A model generated the notes under the pieces. That model made no database searches and had not been told where the DNA came from. It was given only the letters and a program-made list of their open reading frames with translations. Below, piece by piece: positions 54,101-60,941 of a DNA stretch of 64,000 nucleotides (the stretch's first letter is position 1; each line of letters starts with the position of its first letter). This stretch comes from a bacterium (lineage in GTDB: Bacteria > Vulcanimicrobiota > Xenobia > Xenobiales > JADMJV01), in NCBI GenBank assembly GCA_018780265.1, contig JADMJV010000019.1, positions 1 through 64,000 on the forward strand, written 5' to 3'. The position numbers and the translations under genes are program-made.

Positions 54101-54175
54101 AAAGCAAACATCAAAGGGCAACTTGGACATTTTGGAGGGTGAGTCTCCGGGAATCGAGCCCGAGGATATACTCAT
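48188..54175 (-). CDS. Giant STAND-like NTPase with TPR repeats
   Basis: A protein of about 1995 residues. Parts in order: an N-terminal helical module (about 30-215); a Pro/Glu-rich linker; a second, related copy of the module (about 370-590); a P-loop NTPase domain with Walker A GPPAVGKS at about 619-626 and a Walker B-like VRLVLLED; a winged-helix-like region; and a long TPR superhelix from about 1000 to 1900. This order resembles STAND signal-transduction NTPases, where TPRs sense a ligand. No effector domain was recognised. The start is uncertain: ATG 54175 has GGAGG 11 bases upstream, and ATG 54235 is an alternative. It is divergent from the PilZ-like gene. Confidence 0.8.
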   Translation of the reverse strand: MSISSGSIPGDSPSKMSKLPFDVCFPAHLKYLLRQLSESLQQGQTEQFHQNVRLILDFLMRYWAGAALGALDRLHGSSVPIPPEPNWSETLKLLRYAVMAWEGHPQSSFRTLLRLGFFEAGDPPRPRLQCRWLGIAGEWGNDCATAEQSEIWEQDFLALPGSTSRYLEVVSEWLRASRPLFVKLIRRYQQNQGLLVVTLEDGRGKQLPLLPSPPWRRYAPNWELEQVVLAESAATLSDLPKQAGSELPSSEWYEESLADILGTTPSDPAVEKVAEPWLNYPTPEEPVKSSEPEPFRVLPPAPLPPLPKIEAPRNEPAPPRGSNEPEPLEDDGALDESLDALLGLDSPRVTATPRWRPRPLEFPATLPTGVRRQMELARRAVLDYSNLQLENDAARRNLAAGLLQGLSCLLELTARVACAGLAQVAPLPEPLRVALQQPVPPSQSVKLLHFAWTALLEYPKQVAASLLQQLFFELSAPDVPRLHARWLGLPDAPMIGLQHITFWVRLSSGQIQCGQSEFQIQLRELLDALQLWLVAGSPLWTACDPDLYIRPDGHWSGYITLGSERFMLDPDTQQEEALEVLLARWRQACSAHRPPFFVLDEVLEFVESVAPGSGLMVQGPPAVGKSFLLRDLVMRQPQVGTYRYGWLPVCSSDHFALEQLNWRINELHQNGFPWHALGPAALADLQRHSAREHLFSHYFAALHERNQGQTEAVRLVLLEDQVSRPDELLWCHLTLPCPFVWVGACEEELPTSWTAPCPPARLPIARDDLAYQKLELDFLQQNLEWQRPQLLDFVQRSGDDLLVQRLWVGALETGLASHSKDLPAPADTFAWVLNKVLEDRVARPVVFLLSVGEDGLPLEELTEGMWVQSLRGLLQHYAWLVVERGESRICLRHPRLWQAVIDLNLPDRNETISQFCQYLVVKLNTTGELNINLEELLGWIARSGAGEAAWTALQSEDFRRWKEEQIHHYDGTGQGYRKIQLVSSWLSVLEIALQWGREHNPLQLHQVLEEQLWSYSSRGLTYRGLGRLHEALLDVEQAIAGFRPLVDQRPELTNGLAAAFNRRSEILRELGRHAPALQDSDEAIRMYADIAALDAARWEPLWALALHHRSMLHQEMGRLEEAEADLKRALQHYQPHRDQLRSRMRMDLVQAYLSRARLAARRGDGLLARDDGLRCLELLQRFHEGWTELRVLEAQAQTQLAEAHRLLEDEGKALEASDQATALWKELIDEGRLDLRGVYAQELCRRGQLHYDVGQLEAAFEAAQSGVDLMLQLVEAEGRGDLATWLSQTLLLRGRIWQRRGRAESAKRDLSLAYHYVTNQSGQWGQQPNNPAVNVMVDTVVLLSQLNLHMGQADQAVEQIESCLAFVNLGIEHTQLENRALLESLLGRVQPAGDLALAAHGRALELYNQLVDDQGHYQLLPRLAEAHLGRARTFRLLGEEEAALADANQAVDLLTFLSEKGGDPEVLRLLPPARFEAAEILGSLGQKERALEHLQGGLVDLELMEPDFGRAEYFLERARALALQGSLVGDEQASQSFSEALLLIGNANAEGAETHFLEAEIRRHRAEVLLRLGDTAEAVEELLGQPGSMDNEGRLEQIGNLLEAMLTQARAQLQKDNQPGVVAAYDRVIQVAEMLRQSDPSGQAVQMLIRAYQERALARWDPDEPNPALQDLARAVATCAVELGAEGHALMAGLLESRARLCLTLGFTAAVFADASRALECLQSLAKPDPELLRSLLWLRVEAEADDAGAWLDLLRLEELLESSPLVYERARLRRFQSEWLDQLGWPQRARSVAAEAIHDLQRACSASSGEQQLNQAREVLQLLMQRFQVDHELNLLLDWAMWLGDQLDRHPELGEGIDLKPVLAWFEVSAKADQERFAQIWLALLAEHSRVPEMLFELVPHCAVCLRIDDFDSSTWISLMDIMDRRAADESLTRLTWEGKTLDYFLSLPRAEVGRNPDLEMALAECLRRWVDLPAHRLAMAGVSAEALGAWLEA

Positions 54176-54297
54176 GGTCTGCCTATCCTCCGCGCTCGCG
54201 GACTCGTTTTCCTCCATGACCCCCATGGCATGCATGCGGGAACCTGGACAACCTTTGAGGAAGCCAGGGCGACCTCAAACATCCCAAGGAGTTTGCC

Positions 54298-54966
54298 GTG
54301 TTCTCTGCCTTTCGCTCGAAAACCTCGAAAGCCCCCACCCCTAGCGCTGAAGTTGTCGGCTATGATGGCGAAACGCTCGAACTGCATAGCGAGTCTGCGC
54401 TTCCCACGGGAACCGTCAGAGTGATCTTGCTGCACGCCGAACTGGAGCTGGAAAAAGAGTGCACAGTGGTGGTAGATCAGGCTTTCCCTGAGAAAAAGCT
54501 GTACTGGGCCAGTTTACCCGGCGACAGCGAGATACCGGCCCTGCTCCAAAAGCTGATCTCCAAGGAAGCAGAAATCGCGGCCGCTGGCGGCGATTTACCG
54601 CCCACCTGGGAGGAAAAGCGTTCTCGGGTGCGCCTCAATCGCATTCTGGGAGCCATGTCTCCCCAGGTGGCCGGATTTAAGTGCGTCACTCACGATATTC
54701 ACCGCGAAGGCCTGCGCCTGCAACTAGACAAACCCCTCGAGGCGAACTCGATCATCAAAGTTCGCTTTGAACTGGAAGACCATCGACTCCCCCCTTTCGA
54801 CGTCCAGGGCCTGGTCAAATGGTCCCACGAAAACCCCCTCAAAGGCTTCTGGGCCGGCATCTACTTCACCCAAATTCAGGACGACCAAAGGGAAAAAATC
54901 GACAAATTCGTGGCCGAAGCCCTGGCCTACGAAGGTGGAGTGCTCACCCGAGACTATATCAGTTGA
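54298..54966 (+). CDS. PilZ-like domain protein
   Basis: A 222-residue protein with a C-terminal PilZ-like domain: the basic KRSRVRLNRIL segment in place of the RxxxR motif and THDIHREGLRLQL in place of DxSxxG, so the Ser is His. PilZ domains bind cyclic di-GMP; the altered motif means binding is uncertain. The N-terminal half (EVVGYDGETLELHSESALP) is a YcgR-N-like beta domain. The GTG start at 54298 has AAGGAG about eight bases upstream. It could regulate pili or motility. No pilus genes are next to it. Confidence 0.72.
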   Translation: MFSAFRSKTSKAPTPSAEVVGYDGETLELHSESALPTGTVRVILLHAELELEKECTVVVDQAFPEKKLYWASLPGDSEIPALLQKLISKEAEIAAAGGDLPPTWEEKRSRVRLNRILGAMSPQVAGFKCVTHDIHREGLRLQLDKPLEANSIIKVRFELEDHRLPPFDVQGLVKWSHENPLKGFWAGIYFTQIQDDQREKIDKFVAEALAYEGGVLTRDYIS

Positions 54967-54979
54967 GGCGTCGTCCTCT

Positions 54980-55276
54980 TCAGGCCGCCGGGTTTTCTTT
55001 GCGCTCGAGGGCCTGGATCCGCCTTTCGTGGTCGGCGACAACTATCGGATCCACTCTGTTCTTCATCTCCCGTTGAATCGCGTCCAGCATCAGTTCGAAT
55101 CGCTCTTCCTGACGCGCCATTTTCGCCTTGACAGTGCCCATCTCGTGGGTAACGACGCCGATCAATTTATTCATCTCAACCATCGCCTTCGTGGAATTGT
55201 CAAAGGCGATCATGATAAATTTAAAGTCCTCTTTAGACTGGTTTCGAATTTCGTCTAGCTTTTCATCGATATCCAC
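54980..55276 (-). CDS. Small coiled-coil protein
   Basis: A 98-residue charged, fully helical protein (IDEKLDEIRNQSKEDFKFIM and KAKMARQEERFELMLDAIQ) of a kind often found as unannotated coiled-coil proteins. GTG 55276 is chosen for GGAGG five bases upstream. No membrane segment and no family. It ends 13 bases from the convergent PilZ-like gene. Confidence 0.7.
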   Translation of the reverse strand: MDIDEKLDEIRNQSKEDFKFIMIAFDNSTKAMVEMNKLIGVVTHEMGTVKAKMARQEERFELMLDAIQREMKNRVDPIVVADHERRIQALERKENPAA

Positions 55277-55435
55277 GCCGACCTCCAAATTGCACTGGCG
55301 ATACTTTCCTCATCGACAGGGGTGACTTCCTACGAGACGTACGGCTACCACCTTTAACATTGATTCGCACGCCACGGGAGTCAGTGGAGAAATGACTGAA
55401 GGCAAAAAGCATACCGCCGTGGTCGCGGTGAGGGC

Positions 55436-57205
55436 CTATTTGTTGTAACCCGGCAGCACATCACTCCCGCGCTTACGCCAACTGGGCGTGGTGTCTTTCT
55501 TGGGTGGAACATAGGTTTGGGCAGGCCGAGGTCGGGGAGGGGGGCCCACAGGTTGGGCCGCCGGTGCCGGATTGGACGGCCTGGCCACGTAGTGACCGGG
55601 ACGACCCGATGGATATTCTAGCGGTCCCCCTACAGACAGGGGCACGGGGGGAGCGTCAGGGACCGCAGGCTGAACCGTCTGGACAGGAGGCGGGGTGCTG
55701 GTCTGGCGGACCTGGTCAGCAATGTCTCCGTAGTTGCCGCCTGGATTCAAGCTGGCGGCCTTGCGATAGGCCGAAACGGCCCCCGCCGAGTCTCCGACAC
55801 TTTCGTAAATGCGGCCTTCAAGCCCCAGGGATTGTGCCTGTTGCCTCTCTGTTCCCGGAATTTTGCAGTACATGCCCACCGACTGCTGACAAAGGGCGAT
55901 CGCCTGGTTGGTTTCTTTGGCGCGATAAGCCTGTTGAGCCCGATCAAAGAGAGTCTGTGCGAAAGCGACTGTCGCTTGTTTGTGAAACTGTTTGACGGCC
56001 TGCCGCTCTGCCGGAGAGGCCACTTTGAGGTCAGCGATCAAAGTGTGAGCCAGTTCTCCGTTGGATTGAGCCTCCTCAAACTTACGATTCTTAAAGGCCG
56101 ACCGTCCCTTTTTCAGGTAAATCTTGCCGACCTCCAAAGATCCAGTCTTATTCTCGGGGGCAACCGGACGGGAGGGCTCCTTGAGCTTTTTGTTCTGCCA
56201 CCATACGTAGCCAGAAAAGCCCGTCAAACTCAGGACAAGACAGGCCAGCACGAAATAGATCATCTTGTTGGACGAAACCGCCGGGCCGTCTTCTTCCCAG
56301 GGAGTGCCCAGATCAACGGCCACCGTATGGTCGGGCAAGGCCAGAGCAGGGGAATCGTGCAGAGAGGCCAGTTCGGGCGGCGACATCGAGGGCATCGAAA
56401 TGGCGCCAAGGCCGGACGCCGGACTGGCCGCATCATCCCCCAGCCAGCCCCCACTGCGACCTGCCGGGGCCGCGTAGGCGCCGCTACCACCATCTCCCAG
56501 CCAGCCACCAGCCCCGGCCGGGGCTGCCCCCATCTGTCCCTTAGGCGCACCCAAACTGCCCGAAGGCGGCCCGGCTCCCAAGCCAGGCGATGGAGAAGTC
56601 GGGCCGCCAAAACCGCCCGGCCCAGCACCCAGCCCGTTAGAGGCTCCTCCCAGTCCCACCGGTGGAGCCGGAGCACCACCACCCCAACCCCCGGACTTAG
56701 GAGGCTCAGCCTGAGGGGCCTGCCAGCTGACCCCAAGACCGGCGGACGGAGTACCCCAACCGGCTGAAGCTGGTGCCGGGCTGGTCGCCGGCACTCCCCA
56801 ACCTCCACCCGCAGCAATGGTGCTCGATGACTCCCAACCCGTTCCCAGAGCTCCTCGACCGGCCGAGGGCTCGACCATCTCGGTAGAAGTCTGCAAGGTC
56901 GGGCCAGACCTTTCAGGCGCCGCCCCCCATTCGCCGGCAGCCCCTGCGGAGAAGGCGGGAGCCGTGACCGCTGGAGCGACAGGCTTAGGGCGGCTGGGCA
57001 GGGGCACATTTGCCCCTATCAGGGGTTGAACTTTCTGAGTGGTGGCTGTATCCATATTGACGGCGGAAGGAGCGGCAGTGCGAATGGCCGGAGCGGCGAC
57101 TGCTTTGGCCCCCACAGTTGGACCACTTACACGAAGCCACCCTTTGCATTCGGGACACCGGCTGTGCACCGGGCTGAACTCTTTATCGCAGGCTGGACAA
57201 TACAT
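55436..57205 (-). CDS. Zinc-ribbon low-complexity membrane protein with TPR
   Basis: A 589-residue protein. Parts: an N-terminal four-Cys zinc ribbon (MYCPACDKEF and SRCPECKGWLR); a long Gly/Pro/Ala-rich region of about 250 residues with repeated SGWGG/LGAP-type blocks; one hydrophobic segment (IYFVLACLVLSLTGFSGYVW); a TPR region (QQAYRAKETNQAIALCQQSV); and a Pro-rich tail. ATG 57205 has GGGAG six bases upstream. The design resembles bacterial zinc-ribbon membrane proteins that feed signals from cytoplasm to envelope. The TPR part would be outside if the single helix has the usual orientation. Confidence 0.8.
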   Translation of the reverse strand: MYCPACDKEFSPVHSRCPECKGWLRVSGPTVGAKAVAAPAIRTAAPSAVNMDTATTQKVQPLIGANVPLPSRPKPVAPAVTAPAFSAGAAGEWGAAPERSGPTLQTSTEMVEPSAGRGALGTGWESSSTIAAGGGWGVPATSPAPASAGWGTPSAGLGVSWQAPQAEPPKSGGWGGGAPAPPVGLGGASNGLGAGPGGFGGPTSPSPGLGAGPPSGSLGAPKGQMGAAPAGAGGWLGDGGSGAYAAPAGRSGGWLGDDAASPASGLGAISMPSMSPPELASLHDSPALALPDHTVAVDLGTPWEEDGPAVSSNKMIYFVLACLVLSLTGFSGYVWWQNKKLKEPSRPVAPENKTGSLEVGKIYLKKGRSAFKNRKFEEAQSNGELAHTLIADLKVASPAERQAVKQFHKQATVAFAQTLFDRAQQAYRAKETNQAIALCQQSVGMYCKIPGTERQQAQSLGLEGRIYESVGDSAGAVSAYRKAASLNPGGNYGDIADQVRQTSTPPPVQTVQPAVPDAPPVPLSVGGPLEYPSGRPGHYVARPSNPAPAAQPVGPPPRPRPAQTYVPPKKDTTPSWRKRGSDVLPGYNK

Positions 57206-57299
57206 CGCGGCTCCCACTCTTTTTAACCATATCTCTGGCGTCGCCTTCCGGGGATATTTCTTTCTATCTTAGCCCTTCAAAAGTAAACGCCCCCATACC

Positions 57300-57345
57300 A
57301 CCTGATAATTCAGGTATTTGACGAGTAAGGCCGGATTCCTATACA
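57300..57345 (+). promoter_or_regulatory. Predicted promoter with adjacent inverted repeat
   Basis: TTGACG at 57318-57323 and TATACA at 57340-57345 are separated by 16 bases, a good sigma-70-type pair for the GAF-TPR gene. Immediately upstream is the inverted repeat ACCTGA (57300-57305) and TCAGGT (57310-57315) with spacer TAAT, a likely operator. The predicted transcription start falls near 57352, so a GTG at 57346 would be at or before the start and is not used. Confidence 0.5.
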
Positions 57346-57384
57346 GTGCAGGGCAAGATTCGTTGGGGGTCCGGGTCGAGTCGC

Positions 57385-58518
57385 ATGGCGGCGGACTGGC
57401 AAGACAAACCTCCGCGGCGTAAGGAACCAGGCGTGAGCGTAGATGCCAACCCCAATCAATTTCTAGAAAAACTGCAGCAAGCAGAGACCCGTCGCGAAGT
57501 GTTTGAGCACGCCCTGGCCGCCCTGCTCGCCTACCTAAGCCCGGAGCGAGCCCTGCTGGCCTATCGCGATAAAGAGACGGATGAACTCGGCGCCCAGGCC
57601 ACCCACGGCCTCGACCCCCAAACCGTCTTTGTGGCCGGTGAGATCAGTACCGAACTGGTCAAAACGGTAATGCGAGAACGCCAGGGCATGTGCATGGTCG
57701 ATGCCATTATGGACCCCTCTTTGGGCGAACGGACCAGTGTCATCCTGTCGGGTCTCCGATCGATTGTATGTGTCCCCATCATCCACGCCTCGCGTCTGGT
57801 CATTGGCCTGATTTACGCCGACAATCGCATCCGCGCCGGTGCATTTGACGCATCTCATCAAGAATGGATGGAAGAACTGGCCCGTCGTATCGCCACCAAA
57901 CTGCCCGAAGTGGAGCGAAGCCTGTCCGAATCCTCCGGGCGTCACAAACCGGTGGCGGCCGACAGTATCAACGAAACGACCTGGAACAGTCAACGACAGC
58001 AGGCCTTCACTCTCTTTCGCGAGGGCAAAGCCGTTCAGGCCATTGAGTCCTTGCAAGAATTGGCCCGTCAGGCCGAGGCTTTCGGCCCGAAAGACCCGCG
58101 CTGGGGTCGCACCCTGGGCGAACTGGCCGAAATGCAGAGGCAGAGCAAGATCCTGGCGGAGGCTGAGCGCAACTTTATTCAAGCCATTGACCACCTGGAA
58201 AAATTGGGACCCAACCACCGAAACGAGATGGCGCCGGTGATCACCAACCTGGCCACTCTCTATTTCGCCCAGGGCAACGAAAGACGGGCCGAAGGCCTCT
58301 ATCGCCGGGCCTTAGAAATCTGGCAAAGCCACATCAGCGCCGATGACAAGCGCCTGGCCCCCTTGCTTTTCAATTTGGCCACCCTGCGCCGATCGGCCGG
58401 TGCCAACGAAGAAGCCAAAACCCTCTTTGCCCGAGCCTTGACCATTGCCGAAAAGGCCTGGGGTCCCGAGCACGCCCACGTCCAGCGCTGCCGAAGCGCC
58501 CTCAGCGAGATACCGTAG
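57385..58518 (+). CDS. GAF and TPR domain protein
   Basis: A protein of about 377 residues. An N-terminal GAF domain (about 35-185; RREVFEHALAALLAYLSPER, RSIVCVPIIHASRLVIGLIY) is followed by TPR repeats (about 230-370; NLATLYFAQGNERRAEGLYR and LFARALTIAEKAWGPEHAHV). GAF domains bind small ligands; the TPRs dock partners. The start is uncertain: ATG 57385 is used, and GTG 57433 has a better AAGGA ribosome binding site. The frame also opens at GTG 57346, which is before the predicted transcript. It follows a promoter and operator at 57300-57345. Confidence 0.8.
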   Translation: MAADWQDKPPRRKEPGVSVDANPNQFLEKLQQAETRREVFEHALAALLAYLSPERALLAYRDKETDELGAQATHGLDPQTVFVAGEISTELVKTVMRERQGMCMVDAIMDPSLGERTSVILSGLRSIVCVPIIHASRLVIGLIYADNRIRAGAFDASHQEWMEELARRIATKLPEVERSLSESSGRHKPVAADSINETTWNSQRQQAFTLFREGKAVQAIESLQELARQAEAFGPKDPRWGRTLGELAEMQRQSKILAEAERNFIQAIDHLEKLGPNHRNEMAPVITNLATLYFAQGNERRAEGLYRRALEIWQSHISADDKRLAPLLFNLATLRRSAGANEEAKTLFARALTIAEKAWGPEHAHVQRCRSALSEIP

Positions 58519-58583
58519 TAGCCGGCCGGCCTCACCGACGGCGTGGTGGTTCCTTCGTGAGTGAGCCTGATGCCCGCCCCTGG

Positions 58584-59702
58584 TCAGGCTTTTGGGTTGT
58601 AAATCTCCACTTCGACGCCCAAGTCCTTGGCCATCACCTCGCGCAGGTGCTCTCCCGAAGTCTTAAGCACTTTCAGCCAACCGTGCTCCCAGTCGCGAAC
58701 ACCGGCCAACCAGGCGGAGCAATTGCGACAGGGCCAGGCCTCAGCGCCACGTCCCTCGAGGTGCATTTTGCGGTACCAATCAAACATCTCGCCCCGCCAC
58801 ACCTCTTGCACGGTGTGGTCCCAAAGTGTGGGAAACTTGTCGGCGGTGCGAAAACTCACATCCTGCCCACACAGGGCCACTCGACCCAGAGTGTCCACGT
58901 TCAGGCGCTCAAAGGGCCATACGCACGGCTCCTTGCGATCGGTCGGCAGAGTGGCGTAGAGGTGATGGTCCAGGGCCTTGTTGTGAGAAATGCTGGTATT
59001 GTCGTCCCAGGTCAGAAACTTGCGCGTGATCACTTCGTCCACGCCAACATCCTTCAAGTAAAACTGCACGGCTTCGTCCAGTTTCCCTTCGATCAGTTCC
59101 TGACGGATGATGGAAACCACCACTCGCGACGGCTTCACATGCTGCTTGCGCAATTCGAGGGCAGCCCGAATGTTGCCCACATGGTTCTCAAACCAGGCTT
59201 GCGGGTCACGCGGCGCTCCGCCCCGGGGGGGGCGCACTTTGGCATAGGTCTCGGCATCGGCTGCATCCATCGAAAACTCGATCAAATCGATGCCGGCCTC
59301 GATCAGCCTCTCCAACTTGCGTCGGTGTTTGGGATGAGGACCCATCATCGAACCGTTGGTATTCATCCAAACGCGACAGCCCTGGGCCTTGGCAAACTCA
59401 ATCATGTCGACCATGTGGGGGTGCAACATCGGTTCCCCGCCGCCGGTGCAGCGCATCCAGGCCCCGTAGGGCCCCGCCTCCTGGGCAATTTTGTTCCACA
59501 GTTCCACCGGGAACAAGTCGCCTTTACGCTCCCGATAAAACTGACGAATCTCCGAGTTACCGTCCGTGTAAGGGCACATCGGACATCCGAAGTTGCACGG
59601 ATAGATGATTGACAGGACGAGCATCATCGGGAACTCCTGAGCCCCCTGACGCAGGCCAAACGGCTTTTCTGCTTGCTGTGTTTGTGACATACGAACGTCC
59701 AT
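58584..59702 (-). CDS. Radical SAM protein with SPASM-like C-terminus
   Basis: A protein of about 372 residues. The radical SAM cluster motif CNFGCPMCP (CxxxCxxC) lies near residue 37-45, with CTGGGEPMLHPHM as the GGEP motif and GIDLIEFSMDAAD further on. The C-terminus has LCGQDVSF and CRNCSAWLAG, a SPASM-like extra cluster-binding part. It cleaves S-adenosylmethionine to make a radical. The substrate is unknown; SPASM members often modify peptides or enzymes. The start is uncertain (ATG 59702 or 59690). No precursor peptide gene is visible next to it. Confidence 0.85.
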   Translation of the reverse strand: MDVRMSQTQQAEKPFGLRQGAQEFPMMLVLSIIYPCNFGCPMCPYTDGNSEIRQFYRERKGDLFPVELWNKIAQEAGPYGAWMRCTGGGEPMLHPHMVDMIEFAKAQGCRVWMNTNGSMMGPHPKHRRKLERLIEAGIDLIEFSMDAADAETYAKVRPPRGGAPRDPQAWFENHVGNIRAALELRKQHVKPSRVVVSIIRQELIEGKLDEAVQFYLKDVGVDEVITRKFLTWDDNTSISHNKALDHHLYATLPTDRKEPCVWPFERLNVDTLGRVALCGQDVSFRTADKFPTLWDHTVQEVWRGEMFDWYRKMHLEGRGAEAWPCRNCSAWLAGVRDWEHGWLKVLKTSGEHLREVMAKDLGVEVEIYNPKA

Positions 59703-59790
59703 TCCAACTCTAATGCAGGCCACTTTACCAAGAATCTCCTTCAAGTAAACCTGCGCAGGTGGACCCTGTCGCCTGGAGTATGTAAAGAAA

Positions 59791-60141
59791 ATGCCCGATC
59801 ATAGTTACAAAAAATTGTTCTTCTGCCTGGCTCTGATCTGCGGAGCCAGCGGCCTGATGCAGGTGCTGGTCTTCGGCAAGCGCAAGGACCTGCACTTTCG
59901 TCATCATCCCGACACTCGCTTCAGTACGCCCCAAGAAAAAGCTCTGCCCTCCGGTCCTGCCCTGGACGGTACGGTTTCGGCCATCGGCATGGACAGGATT
60001 CACATGAACAACGGGGCCGGCTCTCTGGCCACTTTCCGCTGCGACAATCCGAGTCAGTATAAAATCGGTCAAAAGCTACGTATCACCTACGCCCAGGGCA
60101 CCCCGCCCACCGCCTTGGAAATCGAAACGCTGAGCAACTAG
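59791..60141 (+). CDS. Small secreted or membrane-anchored protein
   Basis: A 116-residue protein with an N-terminal hydrophobic segment (KLFFCLALICGASGLMQVLV) and a short beta-rich exported part (ALDGTVSAIGMDRIHMNNGA, ending TALEIETLSN). The exported part resembles a small OB-like or DUF-type barrel, but no family is claimed. Its stop overlaps the convergent mqnD stop region by four bases. Confidence 0.68.
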   Translation: MPDHSYKKLFFCLALICGASGLMQVLVFGKRKDLHFRHHPDTRFSTPQEKALPSGPALDGTVSAIGMDRIHMNNGAGSLATFRCDNPSQYKIGQKLRITYAQGTPPTALEIETLSN

Positions 60142-60941
60142 GCCAAGAAATAGGGGTGGGCAGCGGGCGCCACCAGGCCGGCGGCCTGAGCTCGCAAGGC
60201 CAGCTCCTCAACTGCCCGAACACCTTCCTCCCCCACATCCGCGCTGAATTCATTCACGTAGGTGCGAATGTGATGTTCGACGATCTCGTCAGAGAGTTCA
60301 AGGGCATGCTGGCGAATATAGGCTCGACTGGCGGCCGGTTGCTGCCAGGCCATTTGCAGACTGAGACGGACAGCCGCCTCCAGTTGCTTTACCCGAGCCA
60401 AGCCCAGGTCGCGGCGGGCCAGAATGACGCCCAATGGCAGCGGCAGTCCACTCTGCTCTTCCCACCATTGACCCAGGTCAAGGCGCGCCTCCAGGCCATG
60501 TTGGGCATAGGTAAAGCGCGACTCGTGGATGAGCACCCCACCGTCTACCTGGCCGCTGTGGATGGCCGGAATGATCTGATCGTAGCGCAGACACTCGAGA
60601 ACACTCAAATCCGGGCGAGCCAACTGCAACAACAACTGGGCCGTAGTCCAGGCGCCCGGCGTAGCCACCCGGCGCAACTCACGCCCTGGCGGAGCCACCA
60701 GCAAGGGGCCAACCCCTCGACCCAAAGCCCCGCCGCTGCGCAAAGCCACATATTTGTCCATCACGTGGAAATAGGCGTGATAGCTGACTTTCGTCAGTTC
60801 CAAGCGGGCCTCACCAGCCCACACATTCAGGGTCTCAACATCCGCCAGACACTCTTGCGCCTGCACCCCTGGCACCAATCCGTGGGTGATAGCATGAAAA
60901 ATGAAGGTGTCGTTGGGGCAAAAAGAATAACCGAGGGTCAC
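60138..60941 (-). CDS. mqnD: 1,4-dihydroxy-6-naphthoate synthase (MqnD)
   Basis: A 267-residue MqnD of the futalosine route to menaquinone. Start LGYSFCPNDTFIFHAITHGL is the family signature; further conserved parts are LTKVSYHAYFHVMDKYVALR and GGVLIHESRFTYAQHGLE, with the catalytic His in LIHESR. It converts cyclic dehypoxanthine futalosine to dihydroxy-naphthoate. The GTG at 60941 overlaps the symporter stop by GTGA, so the two are co-transcribed. Confidence 0.93.
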   Translation of the reverse strand: MTLGYSFCPNDTFIFHAITHGLVPGVQAQECLADVETLNVWAGEARLELTKVSYHAYFHVMDKYVALRSGGALGRGVGPLLVAPPGRELRRVATPGAWTTAQLLLQLARPDLSVLECLRYDQIIPAIHSGQVDGGVLIHESRFTYAQHGLEARLDLGQWWEEQSGLPLPLGVILARRDLGLARVKQLEAAVRLSLQMAWQQPAASRAYIRQHALELSDEIVEHHIRTYVNEFSADVGEEGVRAVEELALRAQAAGLVAPAAHPYFLA

